The notes: generated by a model from the sequence alone, not told the origin. DNA of 64,000 nt from Pseudomonadales bacterium (GCA_002708905.1 PAPM01000007.1:62001-126000), one strand, 5' to 3'. Shown: positions 35,334 to 45,836, numbered from the stretch's first letter. Made by a program: numbers and translations.

Positions 35334-37121
35334 TCAGCCGATGGACAACAAGGTAGCGCCAACTTTCACAGCGTCACCTTCTTTAACGGAAATGGCAGTA
35401 ACGGTACCGGATTTGGCGGCACGCACTTCGGTTTCCATTTTCATCGCTTCCAGGATCACGATGACATCACCTTCCTGGACTTGCTGTCCGGCGGACACGA
35501 CCACTTTAAAGATGTTTCCGGCCAATGGCGCAGGTACGGGCTCCCCCGCTCCCACAGGTGCAGCTGCAGTCGGTGCCGCTGTTGCAGTCGCAGGCGCCAC
35601 ATTGGTGATGTCACCACCCTCAGCCACCTGAACCACGTAGGATTGGCCATTCACTGTAACGGTGTACACGCCACTGTCGCCACCAGCGGATGGAGCAGCT
35701 GCTGCAACAGGTGCCACTTCCGCCCCGGTAGGCGCCGGTTCGAAGGCATCAGGATTGCCACGGTTTTCCAGGAATTTGAGTCCGATCTGTGGGAACAATG
35801 CATAGGTGAGCACGTCATCCACTTCTTCAGAGGCCAGCTTGATACCTTTTTCTGCTGCCAGCTTCTTCAGCTCGGCAGTCAGCTTATCCATTTCCGGCTC
35901 CAGCAAGTCTGCCGGGCGGCAGGTGATCGCTTCTTTTCCTTCCAATACCCGTGTCTGCAGCTCTTTATTAAACGGTGCAGGTGCGGCGCCGTATTCGCCT
36001 TTCAGGACACCGGCGGTTTCCTTGGAAATGCTCTTGTAGCGCTCACCAGTGAGCACGTTTAACACAGCCTGGGTGCCTACGATCTGGGAAGTTGGGGTCA
36101 CCAGGGGAATAAAGCCCAGGTCTTCACGCACGCGGGGAATTTCCGCCAGCACCTCATCCAGCTTGTCGCCGGCGCCCTGCTCCTTGAGTTGGCTTTCCAT
36201 ATTGGTCAGCATCCCCCCGGGAACCTGAGCCACCAGGATACGGGAATCCACCCCTTTCAGCGCACCTTCGAACTTGGCGTACTTCTTCCGCACTTCGCGG
36301 AAATACGCTGCGATTTCTTCCAACAGGTGGATGTCGAGACCGGTATCACGTTCAGTGCCTTCCAGAATGGCCACAACGGCTTCTGTGGGGGAATGCCCGT
36401 AGGTCATACTCATGGACGAAATAGCAGTGTCCACGTTATCAATGCCCGCTTCCGCACACTTAAGTGCTGTGGCCGTGGACATACCCGTGGTGGCGTGACA
36501 CTGCATGTGTACTGGAATGTCGAGGGTTTCCTTCAGACGGCTTACCAACTCAAAACCCACATAGGGCTTCAGCAGGCCTGCCATATCTTTGATACATACG
36601 GAATTGGCTCCCATATCCTGAATGGTCTTGGCCATATCCACCCACATATCAATGGTGTGGACCGGGCTCACCGTGTAGGAGATGGTGCCCTGGGCATGTT
36701 TGCCCTGCTTTAGAACGGCCTTGATCGCTGTCTCCAGGTTGCGGGGATCGTTCATGGCATCAAATACCCGGAACACATCCACACCATTAACTGCAGCACG
36801 TTCAACAAACTTATTCACCACGTCATCAGCATAGTGGCGATAACCCAACAGGTTCTGGCCGCGCAACAGCATCTGCTGTGGCGTGTTGGGCATGGCCTTT
36901 TTCAATAATCGGATTCTTTCCCATGGATCTTCGCCCAGATAGCGAATACAGGAATCGAAGGTGGCGCCGCCCCAGGACTCAATAGACCAGAAGCCTACCT
37001 TATCCAGTTTTTCAGCAATGGGCAGCATGTCCTCAATGCGCATACGGGTCGCAAACAGGGACTGATGCGCGTCACGCAGGACAACATCGGTTATACCTAA
37101 AGGTTTTTTTGCCTGACTCAT
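35334..37121 (-). CDS. oadA: Oxaloacetate decarboxylase alpha subunit (biotin-containing)
   Basis: Carboxyltransferase that moves CO2 from oxaloacetate to biotin. Residues 1-290 form a pyruvate-carboxylase-like TIM barrel ([23 protein letters not shown] with a metal-ligand HxT). A C-terminal conserved domain follows. An Ala/Pro/Thr-rich linker leads to the biotinyl domain (about 530-595) with the biotin-acceptor lysine in EAMKME. At 595 aa it matches the family. It lies between oadG and oadB in the normal order. Confidence 0.95.
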   Translation of the reverse strand: MSQAKKPLGITDVVLRDAHQSLFATRMRIEDMLPIAEKLDKVGFWSIESWGGATFDSCIRYLGEDPWERIRLLKKAMPNTPQQMLLRGQNLLGYRHYADDVVNKFVERAAVNGVDVFRVFDAMNDPRNLETAIKAVLKQGKHAQGTISYTVSPVHTIDMWVDMAKTIQDMGANSVCIKDMAGLLKPYVGFELVSRLKETLDIPVHMQCHATTGMSTATALKCAEAGIDNVDTAISSMSMTYGHSPTEAVVAILEGTERDTGLDIHLLEEIAAYFREVRKKYAKFEGALKGVDSRILVAQVPGGMLTNMESQLKEQGAGDKLDEVLAEIPRVREDLGFIPLVTPTSQIVGTQAVLNVLTGERYKSISKETAGVLKGEYGAAPAPFNKELQTRVLEGKEAITCRPADLLEPEMDKLTAELKKLAAEKGIKLASEEVDDVLTYALFPQIGLKFLENRGNPDAFEPAPTGAEVAPVAAAAPSAGGDSGVYTVTVNGQSYVVQVAEGGDITNVAPATATAAPTAAAPVGAGEPVPAPLAGNIFKVVVSAGQQVQEGDVIVILEAMKMETEVRAAKSGTVTAISVKEGDAVKVGATLLSIG

Positions 37122-37167
37122 GGGAAATGGCCTTTTTGTGGTTTCTGCTTAACTCTGGATCGATTCG

Positions 37168-37413
37168 CTACTTGTGGCGCGAACGATGCCGGTGTATGGC
37201 GGCTGCGATAACAGCCAACAACTGACCATCGTTTGCCTGGGAAGGCGGCTGGCCGGTTGCAGTGGGTGTTGAGGGAATTTGTGGTTCTGGCAGGAATCTG
37301 GAAATCAGGGAGGACATGACACTGGTGGCAAACACCAGCAGCACCAGGAACACGAATACGGCTCCCATCCCTATCACCATCAGGTTGACACCTTCCCACA
37401 GCAAATTGCTCAT
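37168..37413 (-). CDS. oadG: Oxaloacetate decarboxylase gamma subunit
   Basis: Small membrane subunit that joins alpha and beta and binds Zn2+. The 81-aa protein has one N-terminal helix (LLWEGVNLMVIGMGAVFVFL), an Ala/Pro/Thr linker, and a His/Arg-rich tail (AAIHRHRSRHK), as usual for OadG. The ATG at 37413 follows CGAGGCG by 5 bases. The frame is open further upstream to 37593 but runs through a terminator-like hairpin, so I do not include it. Confidence 0.9.
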   Translation of the reverse strand: MSNLLWEGVNLMVIGMGAVFVFLVLLVFATSVMSSLISRFLPEPQIPSTPTATGQPPSQANDGQLLAVIAAAIHRHRSRHK

Positions 37414-37706
37414 TTTATCGCCTCGTGTTTGGTTACACCTAACGTTGTGCTTAGGGTGGAGACACTCACGGAACCCCGAATGCACAAGCTGCGCAAATTT
37501 ACCGTTTATGGTACCCCACCGCAACCTGAAGCAGGCAAAAACTCCCAGAAAAACCGCGCTTTTGCGCGGATCAGCCATTAAATTGGCCACCACAAAAACC
37601 GCCCAAAAAAAGACCAGAAAATCAATGGCAGCAGTGACTGGGACGGCAGCAATCGTGACCCGATGGTCTACTCACTTTACAGGCAAAATCGGGAATCCGG
37701 AAACAA
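37414..37706 (-). other. oadGAB leader region (about 290 bases without a gene)
   Basis: Between tRNA-Arg(ACG) and oadG there is no convincing gene. It holds the leader of the oad operon and a terminator-like hairpin at 37549-37569 on the minus strand. Its minus-strand frame is open (from a GTG at 37593) without a ribosome site, and I see no conservation clue that it is coding. Confidence 0.5.
37549..37569 (-). terminator. Terminator-like hairpin inside the oadG leader
   Basis: On the minus strand CCGCGC-AAAA-GCGCGG-TTTTT, a perfect 6-base GC stem with a U-tract. It is about 135 bases upstream of the oadG start, so it would act either on read-through from the tRNA-Arg gene or as an attenuator of oadGAB. 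Confidence 0.65.
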
Positions 37707-37733
37707 AAAAGCCCCGTCATTTCTGACGAGGCT
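37705..37733 (-). terminator. Terminator of tRNA-Arg(ACG)
   Basis: On the minus strand GCCTCGTCA-GAAA-TGACGGGGC followed by TTTTTTG, with one mismatch in the stem. It begins 8 bases after the tRNA. Confidence 0.85.
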
Positions 37734-37740
37734 TTCAATA

Positions 37741-37817
37741 TGGCGCGCCCGGCACGATTCGAACGTGCGACCGCCTGGTTCGTAGCCAGGTACTCTATCC
37801 AGCTGAGCTACGGGCGC
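37741..37817 (-). tRNA. tRNA-Arg(ACG)
   Basis: 77 nt with encoded CCA. The acceptor GCGCCCG/CGGGCGC pairs perfectly. The D arm GCTCAGCTGGATAGAGT and anticodon loop CTACGAA with anticodon ACG (to inosine ICG in the mature tRNA) are standard. T loop TTCGAAT. It lies next to tRNA-Ser(GCT) and csrA, a conserved arrangement in pseudomonads. Confidence 0.97.
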
Positions 37818-37964
37818 GTGGGTGATGCATTCTACGTAATCAGGCTTTCATGTCAATTAAAAAGATAATTTTTTAATCAGCTTTTCGACTAACTTTCAAG
37901 CCGTTACGTTACACATCTTTCTGGGGCCTGGAGGATGGATGCTACACCCATCAGCCCTGGAAAA

Positions 37965-38056
37965 TGGCGGAGAAGGAGGGATTCGAACCCTCGATACGGG
38001 ATAAACCGTATACTCCCTTAGCAGGGGAGCGCCTTCAGCCTCTCGGCCACCTCTCC
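37965..38056 (-). tRNA. tRNA-Ser(GCT)
   Basis: 92 nt with encoded CCA and the long variable arm (TATACGGTTTATCCCGTA) typical of serine tRNAs. The acceptor GGAGAGG pairs with the 3' strand. The anticodon stem CTCCC...GGGAG encloses TGCTAA with anticodon GCT. Confidence 0.97.
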
Positions 38057-38110
38057 AAAATAGTGCGCGAGATGATACTCGTCTTTTTCCAAAATTCCTA
38101 GCCCAAATTG

Positions 38111-38142
38111 CTGATTTTGATAGATTTAATTATCAACATCAG
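38111..38142 (-). repeat. AT-rich inverted repeat after csrA
   Basis: On the minus strand CTGATGTTGATA-N8-TATCAAAATCAG, a 12-base stem with one mismatch. It is a second hairpin directly downstream of the csrA terminator. Confidence 0.6.
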
Positions 38143-38153
38143 CAAAAGCAAAA

Positions 38154-38177
38154 AAAGCGATGTCAAGCATCGCTTTT
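38154..38177 (-). terminator. Terminator of csrA
   Basis: On the minus strand AAAGCGATG-CTTGA-CATCGCTTT followed by TTTT, 18 bases after the csrA stop. A strong intrinsic terminator. Confidence 0.9.
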
Positions 38178-38195
38178 TTCAAGACGATCAAACGA

Positions 38196-38381
38196 TTACA
38201 TATCGTGATCAGGTGTCTTCTCGCGCTGGATGCGCTGATAGATTTCCTCGCGGTGAACCGCAACCTCTTTTGGCGCGTTCACGCCGATTCGCACTTGATT
38301 ACCCTTAACACCCAATACGGTCACAGTGACTTCATCACCGATCATTAAGGTTTCGCCCACTCGGCGAGTCAAAATAAGCAT
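38196..38381 (-). CDS. csrA: Carbon storage regulator CsrA (RsmA)
   Basis: A dimeric RNA-binding protein that recognises A(N)GGA motifs, usually near ribosome-binding sites, to control translation and mRNA stability. The 61-aa sequence starts [18 protein letters not shown] and contains [28 protein letters not shown]. The RNA-contact residues Leu4 (LTRR) and Arg in the VHREEI motif are present. It lies downstream of lysC and before tRNA-Ser, as in Pseudomonas. Its antagonists are probably the two small RNAs at 54001-54650. Confidence 0.97.
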   Translation of the reverse strand: MLILTRRVGETLMIGDEVTVTVLGVKGNQVRIGVNAPKEVAVHREEIYQRIQREKTPDHDM

Positions 38382-38534
38382 GTCCTTCTCCTATAAATAC
38401 TGCTCCCAAGACAACCTCAGATGCTTAACCGTGGCTATCTCAATCTCTGCATACCATAAACCTAATCTAATTATTGACCAGGATTTCAATTTTGGTAGAG
38501 CAGCGGATGGATTTATTTGGATTGATGGTCAAAG

Positions 38535-39770
38535 TTAACTGGCTTCGTGTGGATCTTTATCCAGGTCGAAACCATTGTGAAGCGCCCGAACAGCCAGCTC
38601 CAGATACTTCTCCGCAATCACCACCGATATCTTGATTTCCGAAGTGGAGATCATCTGGATATTGATGGATTCCTCAGCCAGCACCTTGAACATTTTGCTC
38701 GCCACGCCAGCATGAGAACGCATTCCCACGCCGACCATGGACACCTTGGCAACGGAAGCGTCAGACTGCACTTCCTTGGCCCCAATCTCTGAAGCAATAT
38801 TCCTCAGCACATTGGTGGCTTTTTCCATTTCATTTTTGTGGACGGTGAAGGTGAAATCCGTGGTGTTATCCGCACCCACGTTTTGCACGATCATATCCAC
38901 TTCAATATTGGCGTCTCCCACCGGGCCCAGAATTTTATAGGCCGCACCCGGGATATCCGGAACACCACGCACGATGATTTTAGCTTCGTCACGGTTAAAC
39001 GCGATTCCCGAGATAACTGGTTGTTCCATGGGATCCTCTTGATCTACAGTAATTAGCGTTCCGGGGCCATCTTCAAAACTGGACAGCACTCGGAGTGGTA
39101 CATTGTATTTGCCGGCAAACTCAACTGATCGAATTTGCAGCACCTTTGAACCCTGACTGGCCATTTCCAGCATTTCTTCAAAGGTAATCTGATGCAGACG
39201 GCGGGCGTTACTCACCACCCTGGGATCCGTTGTGTAAACGCCATCCACATCCGTATAAATCTGGCACTCATCCGCCTTCAACGCCGCAGCCAGTGCCACT
39301 CCGGTGGTATCAGAACCACCGCGCCCTAGGGTGGTGATATTGCCTTCATCGTCTACGCCCTGGAAGCCGGCAACCACCACAATACGCCCCTTGGAGAGAT
39401 CGGACCGGATACGTTCTGCATCGATTTCCTGGATACGGGCCTTGCCATGGGCATCATCGGTTAATATGCGCACCTGGCCACCGGTATAAGAGCGGGCCTC
39501 ATAGCCATCACTCTGCAATGCCATGCTCAATAGCGCGATGGTCACCTGCTCACCCGTGGTGACCAACACATCCAATTCCCGGGCAGACGGCTTTTCCGTC
39601 ATCTCATGGGCCAATGCCAGTAAGCGGTTGGTCTCGCCGCTCATGGCAGAAACCACCACCACCACGTCATGGCCTTCATCGCGGAATCGCTCAACGCGCT
39701 TGGCGACATTTCGAATGCGATCAATGGTACCCACTGAAGTACCACCGTATTTTTGAACAATTAATGCCAT
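38535..39770 (-). CDS. lysC: Aspartate kinase LysC
   Basis: Phosphorylates aspartate as the first step to lysine, threonine and methionine. The start at 39770 gives [15 protein letters not shown], the canonical KYGGTS motif. The upstream frame is not conserved. The kinase domain has [18 protein letters not shown] and [12 protein letters not shown]. Two C-terminal ACT domains (about residues 265-405) allow feedback inhibition. At 411 aa it is like the Pseudomonas monofunctional enzyme. It lies between alaS and csrA. Confidence 0.96.
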   Translation of the reverse strand: MALIVQKYGGTSVGTIDRIRNVAKRVERFRDEGHDVVVVVSAMSGETNRLLALAHEMTEKPSARELDVLVTTGEQVTIALLSMALQSDGYEARSYTGGQVRILTDDAHGKARIQEIDAERIRSDLSKGRIVVVAGFQGVDDEGNITTLGRGGSDTTGVALAAALKADECQIYTDVDGVYTTDPRVVSNARRLHQITFEEMLEMASQGSKVLQIRSVEFAGKYNVPLRVLSSFEDGPGTLITVDQEDPMEQPVISGIAFNRDEAKIIVRGVPDIPGAAYKILGPVGDANIEVDMIVQNVGADNTTDFTFTVHKNEMEKATNVLRNIASEIGAKEVQSDASVAKVSMVGVGMRSHAGVASKMFKVLAEESINIQMISTSEIKISVVIAEKYLELAVRALHNGFDLDKDPHEAS

Positions 39771-39922
39771 TGCAATAAATCTTAGAAAGGATTGAAGGTT
39801 AGAACATCCAGACCGGGCTGGCGGGCTCAAAAGATACCTGTTCCTGCTCGGAAACTAAAGGCCCGTATTGTATACCTTTTGTTGTAAGACAAAAGCACCT
39901 ACAGGCCAAAAATCGTTCAATT

Positions 39923-42520
39923 TTAGAGCTTATCCGTCAGCCAGGCTTCTACTGACCCAATGGCGGCTGCAAGATTGGCCACATCAGGGCCACCAGCCAT
40001 CGCCATGTCAGGCCGGCCACCGCCTTTCCCACCTACCTGCTGCGCCACATGGTTCACCAGATCGCCCGCTTTCACCTTGCCGGTAAGGTCTTTGGTTACC
40101 CCAGCCACCAGACTGGCTTTGTCGCCCCCGGCACCCAGCACGACAATGCCGCTGCCCATTTTGTCCTTCAGCTTGTCCACCATGTCACGCAGGGATTTAC
40201 CGTCCACCCCTTCCACAACAGCGCTAAGCACTTTAACGCCGGCAACGTCCTTGGCCTGACCCAGCAGATCATCTCCGGCGCTGCTGGCCAGTTTGGCTTT
40301 TTGCTTCTCCAGCTCCTTCTCAAGCGTCTTCACCCGCTCCAGCATCTGCTGGACTTTTTCCAGGCTGGTGTCACGGGAGCCTTTCACCAATGCCCCGATA
40401 CCGGCAAGAGTCTGTTCCGACTCATCCACCCAATTCAGGGCGCCTTCACCGGTTACCGCTTCGATACGTCGCACCCCGGCCGCGACGCCACCTTCTGAGA
40501 TGATGCGGAACAGGCCGATATCACCGGTGCGGCTCGCATGAGTACCACCACAGAGTTCAATGGAGAAGTTGTCCTGCCCCATGGACAGCACCCGCACTTC
40601 ATCGTCGTACTTTTCACCAAACAGCGCCATGGCACCTTTTGACTTGGCCTCGTCGATGTTCATCAGCTCAGTGGTGACCTCGGTGTTGGCGCGGATCTGC
40701 GCGTTCACTAAACGCTCCACTTCTTTAATCTCTTTTGGCTTCATAGCCTCCAGATGAGCAAAGTCGAAACGCAGGCGGTCGGCCGTTACCTGAGAGCCTT
40801 TCTGCTGCACATGCTCCCCCAGCACCTTACGCAACGCAGCATGCATCAGGTGAGTGGCAGAATGATTCAGGCGAATGGCCTGGCGACGGCTGTTATCAAT
40901 CTCGGTGGTGACCTTGTCACCCACTTTCAGCTCACCACTGGTCACAACGCCATGATGCAAATGGGCGCCACGCTCTTTGGTGGTATCGGTGACTTCAAAG
41001 TGAGCACCATCAGCACGGATGAAACCCACATCCCCTACCTGGCCGCCGGATTCGGCATAAAAAGGAGTGCTATCCAACACAATGATGGCCTGCTGGCCTT
41101 CAGCAACAGACTGCACCGCCTGTCCTTCCACAAACAATTCGGTGACGGTGGATTCACTGACGGCTTGATCATAACCGCAGAATTCACTGGCGGAGGAAAC
41201 GTCCAACCCGTCGTGGTAATTGGCTTTAAATTTACCCGCTTCCTTGGAACGCTTTTTCTGCTCTTCCATTTCTTTTTCGAAGCCTGACTCATCAATGGTG
41301 AGGTCACGCTCCCGGGCGATATCGGCGGTCAAGTCCGCCGGGAAACCATAGGTATCGTAGAGCTTAAACACTACATCACCGGGAATTTCTTTACCTTTCA
41401 GTTCAGCCAGATCCTGTTCCAGAATCCGTAGCCCCTGCTCAAGGGTCTTGGCGAATTGCTCTTCTTCCAGGCGCAGCACTTTTTCTACCTGCGGCTGAGC
41501 CTTAGTCAACTCCGGATAAGCTTCCCCCATCTCGGCCACCAGGGGCGCTACCAGCTTGTGGAAGAACAGATCCTTCATGCCCAGCTGGTTACCATGGCGA
41601 ATGGCACGGCGCAGGATACGGCGCAGCACATAACCCCGACCTTCGTTGGATGGTAAGACACCATCAGTAATCAGGAAGGAACACGAACGAATGTGATCTG
41701 CAATAACCCGCAAGGACTTGTTATCAAAATCGGTAGTACCCACCACTTCGGCTACTGCCTTCAACAGGTTGGCAAACAGATCGATCTCATAGTTACTGTG
41801 CACACCCTGCATCACCGCAGCAATACGCTCGAGCCCCATACCGGTATCCACTGAAGGCTTGGGCAGAGGTTCCAGAGTACCGTCAGGCTGGCGATCATAC
41901 TGCATGAACACCAAATTCCAGATCTCAATATAACGGTCGCCATCTTCTTCAGGGCTACCAGGAGGCCCACCCCAGACATCTGCACCGTGATCGTAGAAAA
42001 TTTCCGTACAGGGACCACAGGGGCCGGTGTCCCCCATCTGCCAGAAATTGCTGTCCTCGCCCAACCGTGAGAAACGCTCCGGGTCGACGCCCATTTCCTT
42101 GAGCCAGATGTCTTCTGCTTCCTGGTCTTCGTGATAGACCGTCACCCACAGCTTTTCCTTGGGCAAGCCCAGGGTTTCGGTGAGGAATTGCCATGCGAAA
42201 CGGATGGCATCCTGTTTGAAATAATCGCCAAAGCTGAAATTGCCCAGCATCTCGAAGAAAGTGTGATGGCGCGCGGTATAACCCACATTCTCCAGGTCGT
42301 TATGCTTGCCCCCGGCACGCACACAGCGCTGGGAGGAAGTGGCCCGGCTGTAATTGCGCAGGTCACGCCCCAAAAATACGTCCTTAAACTGAACCATACC
42401 GGCGTTGGTGAACAGCAAGGTTGGGTCATTACCCGGCACCAGCGAACTGCTGGCCACCACTTCATGACCCTGGGACCGGAAATAATCGAGGAATGCTTTA
42501 CGTATCTCTGAGGTTTTCAT
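39923..42520 (-). CDS. alaS: Alanyl-tRNA synthetase AlaS
   Basis: Charges tRNA-Ala. It has a class II catalytic core (residues 1-450, with [16 protein letters not shown] and [18 protein letters not shown]), and an editing domain with the Zn motif [14 protein letters not shown] and [15 protein letters not shown] (HxxxH and CxxxH). The C-terminal oligomerisation/DHHA1 domain ends VEAWLTDKL. At 865 aa it is full length. It sits between recX (upstream) and lysC (downstream). Confidence 0.97.
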   Translation of the reverse strand: MKTSEIRKAFLDYFRSQGHEVVASSSLVPGNDPTLLFTNAGMVQFKDVFLGRDLRNYSRATSSQRCVRAGGKHNDLENVGYTARHHTFFEMLGNFSFGDYFKQDAIRFAWQFLTETLGLPKEKLWVTVYHEDQEAEDIWLKEMGVDPERFSRLGEDSNFWQMGDTGPCGPCTEIFYDHGADVWGGPPGSPEEDGDRYIEIWNLVFMQYDRQPDGTLEPLPKPSVDTGMGLERIAAVMQGVHSNYEIDLFANLLKAVAEVVGTTDFDNKSLRVIADHIRSCSFLITDGVLPSNEGRGYVLRRILRRAIRHGNQLGMKDLFFHKLVAPLVAEMGEAYPELTKAQPQVEKVLRLEEEQFAKTLEQGLRILEQDLAELKGKEIPGDVVFKLYDTYGFPADLTADIARERDLTIDESGFEKEMEEQKKRSKEAGKFKANYHDGLDVSSASEFCGYDQAVSESTVTELFVEGQAVQSVAEGQQAIIVLDSTPFYAESGGQVGDVGFIRADGAHFEVTDTTKERGAHLHHGVVTSGELKVGDKVTTEIDNSRRQAIRLNHSATHLMHAALRKVLGEHVQQKGSQVTADRLRFDFAHLEAMKPKEIKEVERLVNAQIRANTEVTTELMNIDEAKSKGAMALFGEKYDDEVRVLSMGQDNFSIELCGGTHASRTGDIGLFRIISEGGVAAGVRRIEAVTGEGALNWVDESEQTLAGIGALVKGSRDTSLEKVQQMLERVKTLEKELEKQKAKLASSAGDDLLGQAKDVAGVKVLSAVVEGVDGKSLRDMVDKLKDKMGSGIVVLGAGGDKASLVAGVTKDLTGKVKAGDLVNHVAQQVGGKGGGRPDMAMAGGPDVANLAAAIGSVEAWLTDKL

Positions 42521-42648
42521 AGCTGTGGCTATCTGAACTCGCTTTGGTCAATTTAGGGGAGACTAGCCGCTGAATCCGGTAATCTGCAAGGGGCGCAGTT
42601 TACCATCTATTACGGTGATTGCATCTAGGCGGGCTGCTAATGATACCT

Positions 42649-43101
42649 TCAGGGGTCTTCAGGGTCAAAATCAAGGGCATAGCGGATCTGGTCCAGGGAG
42701 AACCCCCGATATTGCAGAAAGCGCATCTGCTTGGCGCGGACCTTCATGTCAGTGGCATGGTGAGTACCAAAACGGCGCTGGTAGGTGGCCAGGGCCTGCT
42801 CGAACCAGTCCACCGCATTGGCGTCCATAGCCTGCTGTATCAGGCTTGGCTCTATCCCTTTCTGTTTGAGTTCCGCCTGAATACGAATAGGGCCATGTCC
42901 CTGGTTGACCCGCCCCCGAACCAAACCATTGGCAAAGCGTTCATCGCTCTGCAGGCCCTGCTCTGCCAAGCCAAGCAACACCTGCTCCACCTGTTCTGAA
43001 TCAAAGGTGGCCCCCAGCTTGGTCTGCAGTTCACGCACGCTGTATTCACGCCGGGCTAATAGCTGAATGGCTTTTTCCCGAATAGCCTGTTCCATCTCCA
43101 T
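42649..43101 (-). CDS. recX: RecA regulator RecX
   Basis: RecX binds RecA filaments and modulates recombination. The 150-aa protein is helical with repeated three-helix units, typified by AIQLLARREYSVREL, LAEQGLQSDERFANGLVRGRVNQGHGPIRIQAEL and MRFLQYRGFSLDQIRYAL. In Pseudomonas it follows recA immediately. Here it is 6 kb away from recA and follows an unrelated phasin-like gene by 9 bases. It therefore probably lacks the direct LexA control it has when downstream of recA. Confidence 0.9.
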   Translation of the reverse strand: MEMEQAIREKAIQLLARREYSVRELQTKLGATFDSEQVEQVLLGLAEQGLQSDERFANGLVRGRVNQGHGPIRIQAELKQKGIEPSLIQQAMDANAVDWFEQALATYQRRFGTHHATDMKVRAKQMRFLQYRGFSLDQIRYALDFDPEDP

Positions 43102-43110
43102 GGTCGGGTC

Positions 43111-43815
43111 TCAGCTCACCGCTTCGGCCGCCAAACGCTGCACTAAAAGCTCCAGCCGCTTCATGGCCTCTTCGGATTTCATTCCCTTTAACAGCCGTCG
43201 CGCATCAAATTCCGCCTGTTCTTTCAGCTTGGTTTTAGGTGGGCGACGTCCTTTTACATCACCGCTTTCCACCTGACGGGTGAGCGCCCTGACCTCCAAT
43301 TGCTGCTGCGGAGTCAAATCCAAATCACGCAAGCGATCCGAGGTTACCCTAAGTCGATGCTTGAGTGCTTCCGTCAACGACGGTACCTCATCTGAGGAAG
43401 CCATTTTGCTGTCCCCTGGCTTTTTGGCGGGAGTCTTCAAAACCGGTTTCTGGGGAGCTTTGGATTTTGCGACAGGACGGGGCTGGTGAATTTTGCGGGG
43501 AAGAGGTTTCTCGACCGGCGTTTTACTTCGGTTTAGTGCCTGCTCCCCTTCCTCAACCAACTCATCGAACACCCTTTGCGATTCTTCCAGTACCAGATTC
43601 AGGGTTCCGGTCCCCAGTACACTAATGCGTCCAACCACCGTATCCGCCCCGCCGTAGGCTTCACCCAATTCCGTAATCTGGCGGTACAGTTTGGTTCTTT
43701 CCGAGTCGAGGATGCTGGCCAATCCCACTCCGGCCAAGCCTATTTTACGTAAATTGATTTTCATTTTTTCAGCAAAAGACAGGTCTTCCGATACCATGTC
43801 AGCTAACTTTCCCAT
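43111..43815 (-). CDS. Unknown phasin-like protein, 234 aa
   Basis: The N-terminal 90 residues (LRKIGLAGVGLASILDSERTKLYRQITELGEAYGG and a following VLEESQRVFDELVEEGEQAL) look like the PHA-granule-associated phasin family. The middle is a Pro/Lys/Ala-rich linker similar to DNA-binding tails. The C-terminal 90 residues are helical and charged. No enzymatic motif is visible. It precedes recX with a 9-base gap, so both likely share a transcript. The phasin assignment is weak, based on N-terminal composition and the linker, and the function is unknown. Confidence 0.55.
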   Translation of the reverse strand: MGKLADMVSEDLSFAEKMKINLRKIGLAGVGLASILDSERTKLYRQITELGEAYGGADTVVGRISVLGTGTLNLVLEESQRVFDELVEEGEQALNRSKTPVEKPLPRKIHQPRPVAKSKAPQKPVLKTPAKKPGDSKMASSDEVPSLTEALKHRLRVTSDRLRDLDLTPQQQLEVRALTRQVESGDVKGRRPPKTKLKEQAEFDARRLLKGMKSEEAMKRLELLVQRLAAEAVS

Positions 43816-43915
43816 TTTGGATTCCTGTTATGGTGTTCATTTGAATCTGATGCGAACTGGTGCGATGCGAACCTAGGCGTAACAAAGTTATGCTACACAA
43901 ATTTGATAGAAATGA

Positions 43916-43938
43916 AAAAGCCCCGTGACGGGGCTTTT
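43916..43938. terminator. Terminator after the stress coiled-coil gene
   Basis: AAAAGCCCCGT-G-ACGGGGCTTTT, nearly perfect and symmetric. On the minus strand it follows the gene at 43961-44266 by 22 bases. Confidence 0.9.
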
Positions 43939-43960
43939 CAGATGCCGGTGACGAGCAGCC

Positions 43961-44266
43961 TCAGTCTTTATCTTTTTCCTTCTCAATAAATTCCGACTTT
44001 GCAGACAGGAAACCCAGTTTCAGGGAGTCCCACGCCAACTCCAAACCTTCCTTGATATCCTCCCAGGCTTCCTCAGCATGGTCCTCCACCCGATCAAACT
44101 TTTCTTTGAAGTCCGCTCGCTTTACTTTCAGATCAGACAGGGTTTTGTCGAGCTTTTCCTTATACTCACCCTGTACCTGATCCATTTTGGTTTCCAGGCG
44201 CTCCATGTCCTGTTCCCACTCCGCCAACTGGTTTTTCAATTTCTCAATGTACTCATGCTTGCTCAT
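43961..44266 (-). CDS. Coiled-coil stress protein (Sll1863-like), 101 aa
   Basis: Highly charged, with alternating Glu/Lys heptads throughout, so it should form a long coiled coil. It resembles the Sll1863 family of stress-response proteins: KHEYIEKLKNQLAEWEQDMERLE near the start and EEAWEDIKEGLELAWDSLK near the end. The ATG at 44266 follows GGGAGGG by 6 bases. The frame extends five codons upstream without support. It has no signal peptide. Its exact role is unknown. Confidence 0.72.
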   Translation of the reverse strand: MSKHEYIEKLKNQLAEWEQDMERLETKMDQVQGEYKEKLDKTLSDLKVKRADFKEKFDRVEDHAEEAWEDIKEGLELAWDSLKLGFLSAKSEFIEKEKDKD

Positions 44267-44375
44267 GGTTTTCCCTCCCAATAGTTATGCTTCCGACTGT
44301 GGCAGATGCCCGGTCCCACCATATTGATACATATCAAGCATCCATTTCAATTCGGCGACAGCAAATGACCATTCA

Positions 44376-45836
44376 TCAAGCAGCCGGATTGGAGAACGTC
44401 ATTACCCCGTCGTCCACTTCACCAAAACGCAACATAGCCATGTCCATGGCGTAATTCTGGTGCAGCTTCCAGGGGGCCTTGTTGCCCTGTTTCGGCAATT
44501 TGGGCAAAGCCCGCTTAACATAACCGGACTGCATATCCAGGAACGGCAATTCTTCCACCCCCCTTTCAGTGAGGCGCGGAGTGACCTGTTGCATGCCTTT
44601 TTTATCCATCAACTTAAGTAATCGGCACAAGTACTCCAGGGTGATATCTGCCTTCAGTGTCCAGCTGGCATTGGTGTATCCGAACACCATGGCAAAGTTC
44701 GGCACATCGCGGAACATAACGCCCTTGTAGTTCATGGTCTCGGACATATCCAGCGGCTTCCCGTCCAATTCCACCGCCATTCCCCCCAGCAACTGAAGAT
44801 CCAATCCGGTGGCGGTGATGATGATGTCCGCTTCCAGCTCCTGGCCGGATTTCAACAAAATGCCTTTTTCCGTGAAGGTATCAATGTGATCTGTCACCAC
44901 TGACGCCTTGCCTTGGCGAATGGCTTTGAACAAATCGCCGTTAGGCACAGCGCACAGACGCTCGTCCCAGGGATTGTACTTGGGCGAAAAGTGCTTCATG
45001 TCGAAGTTCTCACCCACCTGACGTCGAACCTGGGCCAGCAACAGGCGGCGGATCGCTTTCGGTTTGGAGCGAGCCAATTTATAGAAGAACATCTGGAAGC
45101 CCACATTGCGGGTACGCGCCATTCGATAAACCAGTTTTGCCGGCAGATACTTCCGTAGTTTGTTGGACATTTTGTCCCGCAACGGCACCGTCGCAACGTA
45201 GGACGGTGAGCGCTGCAGCATGGTAATGTGGGCTGTTTTATCCGCCATTGCCGGTATCAGCGTCACCGCCGTCGCACCACTGCCGATAACCACGACTTTT
45301 TTGCCGGAATAATCCAAGTCTTCAGGCCAATGTTGCGGATGGATAATCTCACCTTTAAATTGATCCCGTCCGGGAAATTCCGGGGTAAAGCCGGCTTCGT
45401 AATTGTAATAACCGGTGCAACCTAGCAGGAAACGGCTCTCAATCTGAAACACTTCTCCGGTGTCGACTTTCTGTACATCCACCGTCCAGCGCACACGGTC
45501 GGTACACCAGGAAGCCTTGAGCGACTTGTGGCCAAATCGAACCCGCTTTTCCACGCCATATTCACGTGCCGTCTCCTGGATATAGGCACGTATGTCCGGG
45601 CCATCGGCAATGGCCTTGGGATTGGTCCAGGGTTTGAAATTGTACCCCAGCGTGTACATATCGGAGTCGGAGCGGATGCCGGGATAGCGGAATAAATCCC
45701 AGGTGCCGCCAATGGCCTGGCGGCCTTCCAGTATGGCAAAACTCTTGTTCGGCACCTGCTTCTTCAAGTGACAGGCAGCCCCTATACCGGATAGCCCTGC
45801 ACCGATGATCAACACATCAACGAATTCTGTAGTCAT
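44376..45836 (-). CDS. Flavin-containing monooxygenase, Baeyer-Villiger (EthA-like) type
   Basis: NADPH- and FAD-dependent monooxygenase. The first FAD-binding GxGxxG is IIGAGLSGIGAA near the N-terminus. The Baeyer-Villiger fingerprint FxGxxxHxxxW is present as FKGEIIHPQHWP, followed by a second Rossmann motif VVIGSGATAV. At 486 aa it is in the EthA/MoxY range. It would convert ketones to esters or oxidise other substrates, unknown here. The gene is leftward, with an inverted-repeat operator-like sequence in the 280-base gap before hsp20. Confidence 0.88.
   Translation of the reverse strand: MTTEFVDVLIIGAGLSGIGAACHLKKQVPNKSFAILEGRQAIGGTWDLFRYPGIRSDSDMYTLGYNFKPWTNPKAIADGPDIRAYIQETAREYGVEKRVRFGHKSLKASWCTDRVRWTVDVQKVDTGEVFQIESRFLLGCTGYYNYEAGFTPEFPGRDQFKGEIIHPQHWPEDLDYSGKKVVVIGSGATAVTLIPAMADKTAHITMLQRSPSYVATVPLRDKMSNKLRKYLPAKLVYRMARTRNVGFQMFFYKLARSKPKAIRRLLLAQVRRQVGENFDMKHFSPKYNPWDERLCAVPNGDLFKAIRQGKASVVTDHIDTFTEKGILLKSGQELEADIIITATGLDLQLLGGMAVELDGKPLDMSETMNYKGVMFRDVPNFAMVFGYTNASWTLKADITLEYLCRLLKLMDKKGMQQVTPRLTERGVEELPFLDMQSGYVKRALPKLPKQGNKAPWKLHQNYAMDMAMLRFGEVDDGVMTFSNPAA

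Noticed and set aside
37414-37593. N-terminal extension of OadG
   Set aside because: The frame stays open upstream of 37413, but it crosses a terminator-like hairpin, and the ATG at 37413 has a suitable ribosome site and gives the normal OadG length.
43849-43872. Direct repeat GATGCGAAC, two copies 15 bases apart
   Set aside because: Short and without an associated promoter or known motif; probably chance.
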